A stretch of 18,388 nt of DNA from Candidatus Omnitrophota bacterium (lineage in GTDB: Bacteria > Omnitrophota > Koll11 > Zapsychrales > Fredricksoniimonadaceae), in the NCBI GenBank assembly GCA_023247595.1, contig JAHFGF010000008.1, positions 1-18,388 of the forward strand, written 5' to 3'. The position numbers were made by a program, and so were the translations under genes. The stretch's first letter is position 1, and each line of letters starts with the position of its first letter. Below the pieces are notes generated by a model, which was not told the DNA's origin, made no database searches, and was given only the letters and a program-made list of their open reading frames with translations. This document shows positions 5,943 to 14,426 of the stretch, piece after piece.

Positions 5943-6938
5943 ATGAAAAAATTAGTTCTTTTTTTGATGTTGTATTCGGCTGCAACAGTTGCATCCGCCG
6001 CGGAATTAACCTGGCAGGACTTGATCCGCAAACCTGAACTTAGGCCCGCCCAATGCACTCTAAAGGAAACACTTAATTTTCAAAGCGGCGTCACGTTAAG
6101 AGCTGGGCAGAAATTTGATATCCTTGAAATTAATCCCGATGAAGTTGTTGTGACCATGCCCAATGGAAACAATTTTAGCCTCACGCCCAATCAGACCGAC
6201 ATCGTGGCCGTTGCCAATGCCAACTACGCGAAACTTACTTCCAAACAGCGCGCGCTTACCAACGCCGAGGTTGTTAAACGCCGTGATCTTTGGTCGTACC
6301 GATTAAAGGTAAAAGATACTTTTGATGTTGGTCGCGAGCGTATCAAGAAAGGCGACACGGTTTATTTGATGGACATAAAAAATGGAAAGCTCATCGTTGT
6401 GCCGTCGAGTTTCAGCCAAAATTTTGATTTAAAACCTGAAGACACCGATTTACTCGAGCAGGCCCGCGTCCATCTAGAAAATCCCAACGGCGCGCCGGGA
6501 ATTATTGCTGAAGAATTGCAGGGCAAACTTGTGAATGGGGTGACCGGTGCTCCCATGAATCTTGATATGAATAAACTGCCCAAATATTTTGTTATCTACG
6601 ACGCAGCTCGTTGGTGCCCGTACACGCAAAAGTTTACTCCCCAACTTTTGAAGCTTTATCAGGCGAAGAAGGGTATGCGCGATGATTTCGAAGTGTTCTA
6701 TCTTCCTTCTGAAAAATCTGCTGCTGAGCTTCAGATGTATGCCAAGGAGTTAAGTTTTCCGTGGCCGGTCATGAGTTTCAGCCAGAAAAAGAAATTGGCT
6801 GCTTTAGCCAAGGTCATTAGTGGCCATTCATTACCTTCAATTCAAGTGTTAGACCGTTATGGTAATCTTATTATCGACAATGATCAGTATGACCGCGATC
6901 AAGTTTTGACACAATTGGCCGCGCTTTTGAGTAAGTAA
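5943..6938 (+). CDS. secreted thioredoxin-fold protein with duplicated N-terminal module
   Basis: A 331-residue protein. A signal peptide covers residues 1-19 (ending VASA-A), so the protein is periplasmic. Residues about 210-331 form a thioredoxin/nucleoredoxin-like domain: strand YFVIYDA, active-site loop WCPYT (224-228), FTPQLLKLYQ helix, and the conserved cis-Pro loop SLPSIQVLDRYG (P298). The usual second Cys (CxxC) is Thr, leaving only C225 and C38 in the mature protein, so it is not a standard dithiol reductase. Two similar strand-rich modules precede it, about 51-87 (LRAGQKFDILEI...NFSLTPNQTDI) and 134-171 (IKKGDTVYLMDI...NFDLKPEDTDL), looking like an SH3-like duplication. A monothiol redox or thiol-binding role is inferred. 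The gene stands alone, with its own terminator. Confidence 0.72.
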   Translation: MKKLVLFLMLYSAATVASAAELTWQDLIRKPELRPAQCTLKETLNFQSGVTLRAGQKFDILEINPDEVVVTMPNGNNFSLTPNQTDIVAVANANYAKLTSKQRALTNAEVVKRRDLWSYRLKVKDTFDVGRERIKKGDTVYLMDIKNGKLIVVPSSFSQNFDLKPEDTDLLEQARVHLENPNGAPGIIAEELQGKLVNGVTGAPMNLDMNKLPKYFVIYDAARWCPYTQKFTPQLLKLYQAKKGMRDDFEVFYLPSEKSAAELQMYAKELSFPWPVMSFSQKKKLAALAKVISGHSLPSIQVLDRYGNLIIDNDQYDRDQVLTQLAALLSK

Positions 6939-6955
6939 TCATCGCCAGTAAATGT

Positions 6956-7009
6956 TCAGCGGATCATGAGTTTAGTTGGAGTTGGCTGTCTTGATCCGCT
7001 GATCTTTTT
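6956..7009 (+). terminator. rho-independent terminator after the thioredoxin-like gene
   Basis: TCAGCGGATCA (6956-6966) pairs exactly with TGATCCGCTGA (6992-7002), 11 bp around a 25-base loop, followed by TCTTTTT. It lies 17 bases after the stop and 36 bases before prfC. Confidence 0.88.
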
Positions 7010-7044
7010 AACTTTAAATTTGAAAAGAATAAAAAATTAGAGAC

Positions 7045-8646
7045 ATGATTGACCCTGCCATTGCCGCGGAAACCGCGCGCCGACGAACGTTTGCGATTAT
7101 TTCGCATCCTGACGCGGGAAAAACAACATTAACTGAAAAGCTTCTGCTTTACGGCGGTGCCATTGGCTTGGCCGGTTCAGTCACCGCCAATAAACGCCAG
7201 CGTGATACATCTTCCGACTGGATGGAGCTGGAAAAAAAACGCGGCATCTCGATTTCCTCAACAGTTCTGCAGTTTGACTACGACGGATTTCGCCTGAATC
7301 TTCTGGATACCCCGGGTCACAAGGATTTTTCCGAAGACACTTACCGTGTTCTCATGGCGGTTGATTCGGTCGTGATGGTGATTGACGCTGGTAAAGGTAT
7401 TGAAACGCAGACCCTCAAATTATTTGAGATCTGCCGCAAACGGGGCATTCCGATCTTTACATTTATGAATAAACTCGACCGGCCGTCACGGCCGCTGTTG
7501 GGATTGATGGATGAATTGGAAAAAGTTTTGAATCTCAAGGCATATCCAATCAACTGGCCGCTGGGTAATGGGCCGGATTTCAAAGGTGTTTATGATCGAC
7601 GGCACAAAGAGGTTCATATATTTGAACGTGTGGCCAGAGGTGCTTACCGCGCGCCGGTTTCTGTTCATGATCTTAACGATCCGTTTGTCAAAAGTCATCT
7701 GCAGGAAAATATTTATAAGGAAGTTGTCGAAGAATTAGAAATTCTGGATGCTACCCAGGGGCATCTGGATTTAAAAGAAGTCCTCGCAGGTCATCAGACG
7801 CCGGTATTTTTTGGAAGCGCTGCGAATAATTTTGGCGTTGAACTTTTGCTTAAAAGTTTTTTGGAATTCTCAACCGGCCCGTCTCCTCGGAAATCTCAAA
7901 ATGGCCAGGTTCCGGTGTCGCATCCGGATTTCTCCGCCTTTGTTTTTAAAGTTCAGACCAACATGAATCCCATGCACCGCGACAAGGTTGTGTTTGTGCG
8001 TATCTGCTCGGGAAAATTTACCCGCAATATTATGGTTAAACACGCGCGCACAGGGGAGGACATCAAGCTTTCCGATTCCCATAATATTTTTGGCCGCGAC
8101 CGGGAAATTGTTAATGAAGCCTATCCGGGCGACATTGTGGGATTTGTGACGAAGAATGATTTAAGGATTGGCGATACGATTACCGAGGATGCCAATATTT
8201 TGTATGAAGAAATCCCGCGGTTCGCGCCGGAATCATTTGCGTTTCTTGAAAACGCGGTTGTTTCCAGCTACAAGGCCTTTCGCAAGGGAATGGATCATCT
8301 TTTGGCTGAAAATATTGTGCAGACCTTTCAGTTGAAATCTCCTAAAAACAGTATGCCCCTGCTCGGCGCTGTAGGTCCGCTGCAATACGAGGTTTTGCAA
8401 TACCGTCTCAAAGATGAATATGGCGCGGAATCACGGTTAAATCCCATGCCGTGGAGTATTTTACGCTGGGTGGACGGTTATACCGAGGCGCAGTTAATTG
8501 ACATGCTTCCTTCGGGAGGTGCGCTTGCCGCGGATGATCAAGATCGTTTTGCAATACTTTTCCCTTCTGCCTGGGCTTTAAAATATTTCAAAGAGCTCAA
8601 TCCTGCCGTTAATCTCACCGATACGCCCGGTGTCAAAATTTTTTAA
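7045..8646 (+). CDS. prfC: peptide chain release factor 3 (RF3)
   Basis: The 533-residue translational GTPase matches RF3 in length (E. coli 529) and sequence. G1 is SHPDAGKTT (20-28), the switch region RGISI (66-70), G3 DTPGH (88-92) and G4 NKLD (142-145). The early stretch GAIGLAGSVTANKRQRDTSSDWMELEKKRGISI is laid out as in RF3 rather than EF-G, and domain IV/V of EF-G is absent. RF3 uses GTP to eject RF1 or RF2 from the ribosome after peptide release and helps quality control after miscoding. ATG 7045 is taken as the start because the conserved N-terminal region begins soon after it; the ribosome site is weak (GAG at 7040). The gene stands after the terminator of the thioredoxin-like gene and looks monocistronic. 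Confidence 0.96.
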   Translation: MIDPAIAAETARRRTFAIISHPDAGKTTLTEKLLLYGGAIGLAGSVTANKRQRDTSSDWMELEKKRGISISSTVLQFDYDGFRLNLLDTPGHKDFSEDTYRVLMAVDSVVMVIDAGKGIETQTLKLFEICRKRGIPIFTFMNKLDRPSRPLLGLMDELEKVLNLKAYPINWPLGNGPDFKGVYDRRHKEVHIFERVARGAYRAPVSVHDLNDPFVKSHLQENIYKEVVEELEILDATQGHLDLKEVLAGHQTPVFFGSAANNFGVELLLKSFLEFSTGPSPRKSQNGQVPVSHPDFSAFVFKVQTNMNPMHRDKVVFVRICSGKFTRNIMVKHARTGEDIKLSDSHNIFGRDREIVNEAYPGDIVGFVTKNDLRIGDTITEDANILYEEIPRFAPESFAFLENAVVSSYKAFRKGMDHLLAENIVQTFQLKSPKNSMPLLGAVGPLQYEVLQYRLKDEYGAESRLNPMPWSILRWVDGYTEAQLIDMLPSGGALAADDQDRFAILFPSAWALKYFKELNPAVNLTDTPGVKIF

Positions 8647-8843
8647 ATTTCCTAATCAATAAGTTATAACGCGTTTAACCAGTATGACATGGTACAAAAA
8701 ATTTAGACATTGGGGACACTTCTGTTGTAAGTCTTTTAAAATGTAAGCGTAAGTTAGAAACGGTCTTGTTAAAATTTTGATAAAATTACGCGATGCATTT
8801 CAATCAAAATAAAAGCATGGACCGTTGCCTTAAGGTCAGTTAA

Positions 8844-8858
8844 GAGTTATCATAACTC
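8844..8858 (+). promoter_or_regulatory. perfect palindrome GAGTTATcATAACTC, possible operator
   Basis: Seven-base arms GAGTTAT (8844-8850) and ATAACTC (8852-8858) are exact inverted copies around a single C, 62 bases before the permease start. A related 8-base palindrome GTTATAAC sits at 8663-8670, just after prfC. The symmetry without a T run suits a dimeric repressor site for the lipid-transport operon; this is inference. Otherwise the 273-base gap 8647-8919 shows only AT-rich sequence and a possible long-range pair AACGGTC (8759-8765) with GACCGTT (8820-8826). Confidence 0.35.
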
Positions 8859-8919
8859 ATTCCAAAATAAACGTAGTCAGTTAACGCAGACATGTTCAAT
8901 TCAGCGTATTGGATCACAC

Positions 8920-10044
8920 ATGAGTTTTGCTAAACTTTCGTTTGAAAATCAAGATTCTCTCTTAAAACTTAAAATCAGCGGCAATTGGCTGATTTCTTCC
9001 GGCATTTATTCCCAGCGGGAATTTGCCAAAACCATCGAGACAAACGCTCAGATCAAAAACGTTGCCATTAGCGTTGCCGAAGATACGCAGTGGGACAGCG
9101 GGCTTATTTCCTTTCTTTTGAAATTCATCAGGGAATGCGAACATAAAAGAATTCCCATCCAGCGGCAAGACCTTCCGGTCAAGATTCAGAAATTGTTAGA
9201 CCTCGCGCTCAAGGTGCAGGAGCGCAACATTGTCCGTGAAACGGATAATTTGGGAATACTCGAACGTATTGGCGATCAGGCCTATCATTTTTCGCGCAGT
9301 ATGAACATGTGGCTGAATTTTTTAGGTGAAATCGCTATTGCCTTTCAGCGTTTTATAACGGGAAAGGCTTATTTTCGCAGTAATGAATTTTGGATCATTG
9401 TTCAGCGCTGCGGGGTTGAGGCGCTTCCGCTGGTGTCCATGATCAGCATTTTGGTTGGAATTATTTTGGCCTTTGTGGGCGCTATACAATTAAGAATGTT
9501 TGGCGCTGAAAGTTTTATCGCGGACATCGTCGGTATTTCGATGGTGCGCGTGTTATCGGCGATCATGGCCGGTATTCTTATGGCCGGACGCATCGGGGCT
9601 TCATTTGCCGCCGAGCTGGGGCTTATGGAAGCCAATGAAGAAATTGATGCGCTAAAAACTTTGGGTGTTTCTCCGGTTGAATTTCTCGTCTTGCCGAGAG
9701 TCCTGGCGCTTCTTTTAATGATGCCTGTCTTAACCGTTTATGCCGATCTCATGGGCATATTGGGCGGTTTGATTGGCAGCGTCGGCATGATGCATATTAA
9801 TCCCATGGAATATTTGATTCACACAAGAGACTCCGTTAAATTAACTTATTTTTGGGTCGGCATTATTCACAGTGTTGTGTTCGCGGTCCTTATTGCGGTA
9901 TCCGGATGTTTAAGAGGAATGAACTGCCAGCGGACCGCGGCTGGCGTCGGCGCTGCGGCAACTTCCGCGGTTGTCACCGGCATCACCGGTCTTGTGATCG
10001 CAACAGCTGTCATTACATTTATCTGTCAGGTTTTGGGGATTTAA
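8920..10044 (+). CDS. MlaE-family lipid ABC permease with N-terminal STAS (MlaB-like) domain
   Basis: A 374-residue protein joining two parts. Residues 1-115 look like a STAS domain (strand LLKLKISGNW, then DSGLISFLLKFI with D59-S60-G61), the fold of MlaB. Residues about 150-374 are an MlaE-type permease with several membrane helices. The family core AGILMAGRIGASFAAELGLMEANEEIDALKTLGVSPVEFLVLPR (217-260) contains the coupling helix that meets the ATPase. In the Mla system MlaB, MlaE, MlaF and MlaD form an inner-membrane complex that moves phospholipid between the membranes; here MlaB and MlaE would be fused in one chain. The start ATG 8920 has a GGA six bases upstream. It is the first gene of a four-gene operon and the next gene starts three bases after its stop. 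Confidence 0.9.
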   Translation: MSFAKLSFENQDSLLKLKISGNWLISSGIYSQREFAKTIETNAQIKNVAISVAEDTQWDSGLISFLLKFIRECEHKRIPIQRQDLPVKIQKLLDLALKVQERNIVRETDNLGILERIGDQAYHFSRSMNMWLNFLGEIAIAFQRFITGKAYFRSNEFWIIVQRCGVEALPLVSMISILVGIILAFVGAIQLRMFGAESFIADIVGISMVRVLSAIMAGILMAGRIGASFAAELGLMEANEEIDALKTLGVSPVEFLVLPRVLALLLMMPVLTVYADLMGILGGLIGSVGMMHINPMEYLIHTRDSVKLTYFWVGIIHSVVFAVLIAVSGCLRGMNCQRTAAGVGAAATSAVVTGITGLVIATAVITFICQVLGI

Positions 10045-10047
10045 ACA

Positions 10048-10821
10048 ATGGAACAGCGCAATACAGCAGCCATTCACGTCGAGAATATGACCATTGGTTA
10101 CGCGGACCGGGCCGTTTTAAGGAATTTGAGTTTTACGGTGAATAAGGGCGATATTTTTATTATCATGGGACCCAGCGGTTGCGGCAAAAGCACGTTATTA
10201 AAAAGCCTCATTGGTTTAAATCCGCCGATGTCAGGGAAAGTTTTTTTTGGTCAGGAGAGTTTTTGGGACAAAGATGAACGTGAACGCCAGGAACTCATGC
10301 GTAAGTTTGGTGTTCTTTATCAAAGCGGGGCGTTGTGGAGTTCATTGACGCTTAAAGAGAATGTGGCGCTTCCGCTGCAGTTATACACCGAACTTCCAGC
10401 GGAAAAAATTCAGTCGGAGGTCGACCTTCGTTTGGCGTTGGTGGGGCTGGACGGTTATGATGATTTTTATCCTTCAGAAATTAGCGGAGGGATGCGTAAG
10501 CGCGCGGGGTTAGCGCGCGCGATTGCGCTTAATCCGGATATTATTTTCTTTGACGAGCCTTCAGCAGGATTGGATCCTGTGAGCGCGCAGCGTTTGGATG
10601 AACTTATTTTGCAGTTAAGAGATGCGATGGGCGCGACCATTGTCATTGTCACGCACGAACTGGCAAGCATTTTTGCCGTCGGTAGTAATTCTATTTTTCT
10701 CGATTCTGAAACTAAAACCATCATTGCTCACGGACGGCCGCAGGAACTTCTGGCGACGTCTAAGGATCCTAAGGTGAATGAATTTTTGACGCGCGGAAAA
10801 AAACAAGGAGTTTCAGGATGA
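10048..10821 (+). CDS. MlaF-like lipid-transport ABC ATPase
   Basis: A single ATPase subunit of 257 residues, with Walker A GPSGCGKST (41-49), Q-loop Gln92, signature SGGMR (146-150), Walker B IIFFDE (165-170), D-loop GLDP and switch His203. The SGGMRKRAGLARA variant of the signature is typical of the MlaF family rather than of sugar or drug exporters. It powers the neighbouring permease, probably as a dimer on the cytoplasmic face. The gene begins three bases after the permease stop, and its TGA overlaps the start of the MCE gene as ATGA, so these subunits are co-translated. The direction of lipid movement cannot be read from sequence. Confidence 0.94.
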   Translation: MEQRNTAAIHVENMTIGYADRAVLRNLSFTVNKGDIFIIMGPSGCGKSTLLKSLIGLNPPMSGKVFFGQESFWDKDERERQELMRKFGVLYQSGALWSSLTLKENVALPLQLYTELPAEKIQSEVDLRLALVGLDGYDDFYPSEISGGMRKRAGLARAIALNPDIIFFDEPSAGLDPVSAQRLDELILQLRDAMGATIVIVTHELASIFAVGSNSIFLDSETKTIIAHGRPQELLATSKDPKVNEFLTRGKKQGVSG

Positions 10822-11540
10822 GTAAAAAAGTTAATAAGACTGCCATTGGTCTGTTTGTTTTATTAGGGATGGTCCTTGCGATCGCGGCCATATTGGTTTT
10901 TGGTTCCGGTACAATTTTCAAACATACTTATAAATATGTTTTATATTTCGACGGTTCGCTCAAAGGTTTATCCGTGGGGTCTCCGGTCACGTTTCGCGGG
11001 GTTAAGATTGGGGCGGTTAAAAGTATTGGTTTGGTTTATAACGAAAAAACACGAGAGATTGCGCTTCCGGTTACGATCGTCATTGAACAGCGCATCAAAG
11101 GAGCACCGAGCCTTGGTGATCCAGAAAGTGATAAAAAAATGATCGCAGCCGGCCTGCGTGCTCGTCTTGAAATCCAAAATTTACTCGCCGGACAGCTGAT
11201 GATTTCCTTTGATTTCTATCCTGATAAAGCGCCAAATTTTTACGGGCTTAAGAGTGCCTATCCCGAACTTCCAACGGTTCCGGTGTCACAGGATTTTTTT
11301 GAATTGATTAACGACGTGCCGATTAAAGACATCACGATGAATCTGACCGACACGCTCAAAGGCATGAACAGAATTGTCAATTCCAGTGAATTAGAATCCG
11401 GATTAAAGGAATTGCACGGCGCTCTTCGGGAATTGAAAGACGCCGGCCATTCGGTAAGGATGTTGACGGAATATTTGGAACAGCACCCTGAGGCTTTGCT
11501 CAAAGGAAAAGTAGGTAAGGGAGAATATGATGAGAAATAA
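10818..11540 (+). CDS. MCE-domain (MlaD-like) lipid-binding protein
   Basis: A 240-residue protein with one N-terminal membrane anchor (about 9-30) and a single MCE domain (about 38-135), seen in YVLYFDGSLKGLSVGSPVTFRGVKIGAV. A helical tail of about 155-225 includes MNRIVNSSELESGLKEL and EYLEQHPEALLKGK, a tail ending similar to that of PqiB/MlaD relatives. MCE proteins form hexameric rings in the periplasm around a hydrophobic pore for lipids, anchored on the MlaE permease. The longer tail than E. coli MlaD (183 residues) suggests a ring extended towards the outer membrane. ATG 10818 overlaps the ATPase stop (ATGA), with an AGGAG site at about 10806-10810. Its end overlaps the lipoprotein gene by 11-14 bases. 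Confidence 0.92.
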   Translation: MSKKVNKTAIGLFVLLGMVLAIAAILVFGSGTIFKHTYKYVLYFDGSLKGLSVGSPVTFRGVKIGAVKSIGLVYNEKTREIALPVTIVIEQRIKGAPSLGDPESDKKMIAAGLRARLEIQNLLAGQLMISFDFYPDKAPNFYGLKSAYPELPTVPVSQDFFELINDVPIKDITMNLTDTLKGMNRIVNSSELESGLKELHGALRELKDAGHSVRMLTEYLEQHPEALLKGKVGKGEYDEK

Positions 11541-12147
11541 ATTTGCTTATTTGTGTGCGGCCGGCATTCTAGTATTGGCCGGTTGTGTGTCTGTCCCGGC
11601 CAGCCGCGATCCGCGCTTTTACGGGATTACAATCATCAAGGCGCAGGATGTTAAACCTATTGAATTGTCGTCGGACTTTGTCATTGCCGTAAGCAGAATC
11701 AAGATTCCTGAATTTCTTAATCGTCCGCATATTGTGACGCAGGACAAAGAACATAAACTCGCTTTTGCTCAGTTTGACCGCTGGGCCGAACCGCTCGATG
11801 AGGGGATGACGAGGATTATTAAAGAAAATATCATTCAGTTTCTTCCCCGCGCGCAGGTGGTGAGCTATCCGGTCGATTTTCCCGTTGATGCGGTCTTCAG
11901 GGTTGAGATGGAGGTGACCCGTTTTGAACTTGATTTGAAGGGAGAATTATTTTTTACCGTTCAATGGGCGGTTGTTGATATCGGTTATCCGGATTATACG
12001 GTCGTCAAAAGATCCGAATTCCGGCTGCCGGTTGAAAACAATAATTACGCCGGCGCGGTTGATGCCGTAAGCGCGGCGTGCGCGTCTTTAAGCGGCCAGA
12101 TAGCAAAAGTCGTTGCCGACATGAGTGAGATTTCCCGTCCGCAATAA
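11527..12147 (+). CDS. PqiC-like ABC transport auxiliary lipoprotein
   Basis: A lipoprotein of 206 residues with a type II signal peptide and lipobox LAGC (Cys20), so it is lipid-anchored, probably in the outer membrane. The body carries the pattern of the ABC-type transport auxiliary family (PqiC/YmbA): FLNRPHIVTQ followed by FAQFDRWAEPLDEGMTRIIKENIIQFLP. In PqiABC-type systems this protein forms the outer-membrane end of the lipid path. Two in-frame ATGs, 11527 and 11530, are possible; the GGGAG at 11519-11523 is at a better distance from 11530, but the difference is one residue. The gene overlaps the end of the MCE gene and closes the operon. Confidence 0.87.
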   Translation: MMRNKFAYLCAAGILVLAGCVSVPASRDPRFYGITIIKAQDVKPIELSSDFVIAVSRIKIPEFLNRPHIVTQDKEHKLAFAQFDRWAEPLDEGMTRIIKENIIQFLPRAQVVSYPVDFPVDAVFRVEMEVTRFELDLKGELFFTVQWAVVDIGYPDYTVVKRSEFRLPVENNNYAGAVDAVSAACASLSGQIAKVVADMSEISRPQ

Positions 12148-12203
12148 TTTATCCATCGGGCATAAGGGTAGTTTATAAAAAATTTCTATAAAGAAGGATT
12201 GCT

Positions 12204-14348
12204 ATGAGAGACATGAATATGTTTTTTTATCCAAACCGGATTGCCGTTATCGGCGCATCCGCGGATCCTAAAAAAGTCGGTTATCAGATCCTTAAAAATA
12301 TCAAGGAAGCGGGATTCAAGGGCGAGGTCATTCCGGTCAATCCCAAGGCGGACGAGATTCTTGGTTATAAAACTTATCAATCGTTGAGTCAAGTGGCTCC
12401 GGGAATTGATATTGTTCTTATCGTCATTCCAGCGCCTTTGGTTGTCGCGGCGATGGAGGAATGCGCCCGCTGTCAAGTTAAGGGTGTCATTGTCATCACC
12501 TCCGGCTTTGGTGAAGTCGGAAACATGAAAGAAGAAAATCAATTAACGCAGATTGCCCGTAAACATCAGATGGCCCTGATGGGGCCCAATGTTTTTGGGA
12601 TGGCGTATTCTCCGAATCATTTGAATGCTTCCTTTGGCCCCAAAGATCTTTGTCCCGGACGGATTGCCTTTATTACCCAGAGCGGGGCGTTAGGCATTGG
12701 CCTCATGGGTTGGACGGTCATGAAGAAAATCGGGCTTGCCGCGCTTGTCAGTCTCGGCAACAAAGCGGATGTCGATGAAACAGACATGATCCATTATTTT
12801 AACCAGGACAAAAATGTCGACGTGATTTTGATTTACATGGAAGGCGTGAAAGACGGGCGTAAATTTTTGCAGACAAAAATTGAAAAGCCGACCGTAATCC
12901 TGAAAGTCGGCCGGTCGTCGCGCGGGGCCAAGGCCGCGGCGTCCCATACGGGTTCACTGTCGGGTTCGGATAAAATCTATGACGCGGTTTTTAACCAGCT
13001 GGGAATTATCCGGGCAAACACGTTTATGGAGGCCTTCAGCTGGGGGCGCGCGCTGGCGCTTCCTGCTCCTAAAGGCGATGATGTTCTGATCATTACCAAC
13101 GGGGGCGGCATAGGTGTGGCAGCGACGGATGAATGTGAATTGCAGGGACTTAAAATTCTCGATGATCCGCAATGGCTGGAGCAGAAATTCCGTCCGACCA
13201 TGCCGGATTTCGGAAGTACTAAAAATCCAATTGATGTTACCGGCGGCGCGGGATCAGATGGATACCGCAACGCGTTTAAGACCGCATTAGAAGAAGATAG
13301 AATCCATTCCGTGATTGTTCTTTATTGCGAAACAGCTGTGACCGACCCGATGAGTGTCGCGAAAAGTATTTTTGAACTTTATACGGCATCTGGATGCGTT
13401 AAGCCGGTCGTGGTTTCGATGATCGGGGGAGAACGCACGCGCGACGCGTTAACTTTTTTAAATGAAAATCATATTCCAGCGTCCAGTTTGGTGGACGGAG
13501 CTGTGTCATCGCTCAAAGCCATTCATACCTGGCGCGATATCAAAATGCGCCGGCCGGCACCAATCGTTCGCGAAGAACCGCCGAAAGAGGTTTTTGAAAT
13601 TTTCGACGCGGTGCGCAAAGAAGGCCGTGACGTTCTCATGGAACATGAGGCGCGCGCCGTTATTGAGCGCTGCGGTATACCCACGCCGCCTTGGGCGTTT
13701 GTCACAAACGCGGATGAAGCGGTTCAGAACGCAGAACAAAAGAATATGTATCCGCTCGCTATGAAAATTGCCTCGCCGGATATTATTCACAAATCCGACG
13801 TCGGCGGTGTTGTGCTCAATATCAGGGATAGTCTGGATCTCCGTCAGAAATTTAAAGCTATGATGGAACGTATTTATGAAAAACAGCCGACGGCGAAGAT
13901 TTTAGGGGTCAATCTTATTCAAATGGTTTCCGGCGTTGAATGCATTATCGGTTCAACCACCGACCCGCAGTTCGGCGCGGCCGTAATGTTCGGTTTAGGC
14001 GGTGTTTTTGTGGAGGCGTTTAAAGACGTGGCGTTTCGCGTCGTGCCCTTTGATGAAAATGAAGCGCGACGATTGATTGGAGAAATCAAGGCCAAGAAAA
14101 TCCTCGAGGGATTTCGCGGAATTAAGGTTGACCGGCCGTCGATCATAAGGGCGCTAATCGCCATCCAGAAACTGGCGCCGTACGTCAAAGAAATTGACAT
14201 CAATCCATTGTTGAGCAATCAAAACGGATCTTACGCCATTGATGCCCGTATTGTTTTGAAATCAGACCCATTGAATAGTTCTAATATCCCGGCAGGTTCG
14301 GTGTCGCATGTTGAATCATCTGAGTTTAAAGAAATCAACATAGAATAA
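12204..14348 (+). CDS. fused ADP-forming acetate-CoA ligase-type enzyme
   Basis: A 714-residue single chain joins the alpha and beta parts of an NDP-forming acyl-CoA synthetase. The order is a CoA-binding Rossmann domain (IAVIGAS, 13-19; GEVIPVNPKA), succinyl-CoA-ligase-like domains with ITQSGALG (158-165) and the phospho-histidine loop AASHTGSLSGSD (H248), then a C-terminal ATP-grasp domain from about 490 (LAMKIASPDIIHKSDVGGVV, ending DINPLL). These enzymes convert acyl-CoA, ADP and phosphate to acid, ATP and CoA, a substrate-level phosphorylation used by acetate-forming anaerobes. Other acyl-CoAs cannot be excluded. There is no fused acetyltransferase domain like that of Pat proteins. ATG 12204 has AAGGA at 12194-12198. 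The gene starts 56 bases after the lipoprotein gene and 78 bases before glycogen phosphorylase. Confidence 0.9.
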   Translation: MRDMNMFFYPNRIAVIGASADPKKVGYQILKNIKEAGFKGEVIPVNPKADEILGYKTYQSLSQVAPGIDIVLIVIPAPLVVAAMEECARCQVKGVIVITSGFGEVGNMKEENQLTQIARKHQMALMGPNVFGMAYSPNHLNASFGPKDLCPGRIAFITQSGALGIGLMGWTVMKKIGLAALVSLGNKADVDETDMIHYFNQDKNVDVILIYMEGVKDGRKFLQTKIEKPTVILKVGRSSRGAKAAASHTGSLSGSDKIYDAVFNQLGIIRANTFMEAFSWGRALALPAPKGDDVLIITNGGGIGVAATDECELQGLKILDDPQWLEQKFRPTMPDFGSTKNPIDVTGGAGSDGYRNAFKTALEEDRIHSVIVLYCETAVTDPMSVAKSIFELYTASGCVKPVVVSMIGGERTRDALTFLNENHIPASSLVDGAVSSLKAIHTWRDIKMRRPAPIVREEPPKEVFEIFDAVRKEGRDVLMEHEARAVIERCGIPTPPWAFVTNADEAVQNAEQKNMYPLAMKIASPDIIHKSDVGGVVLNIRDSLDLRQKFKAMMERIYEKQPTAKILGVNLIQMVSGVECIIGSTTDPQFGAAVMFGLGGVFVEAFKDVAFRVVPFDENEARRLIGEIKAKKILEGFRGIKVDRPSIIRALIAIQKLAPYVKEIDINPLLSNQNGSYAIDARIVLKSDPLNSSNIPAGSVSHVESSEFKEINIE

Positions 14349-14426
14349 CAAAACTGTCAGAAACTTTGTTAATATCCATTGACCGCGTTATAAGGAAAAG
14401 TGAAATAAAAACCGAAAGGATACGCA

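Noticed and set aside
8711..8720. TGGGGACACT motif resembling the end of a repeat or small transposon
   Set aside because: Only one copy was seen, with no partner inverted repeat or transposase in the window.
14347..14370. AACAAA/TTTGTT hairpin between the ligase and glgP genes
   Set aside because: The stem is only six AT-rich pairs and has no T run, so it is too weak to call a terminator.
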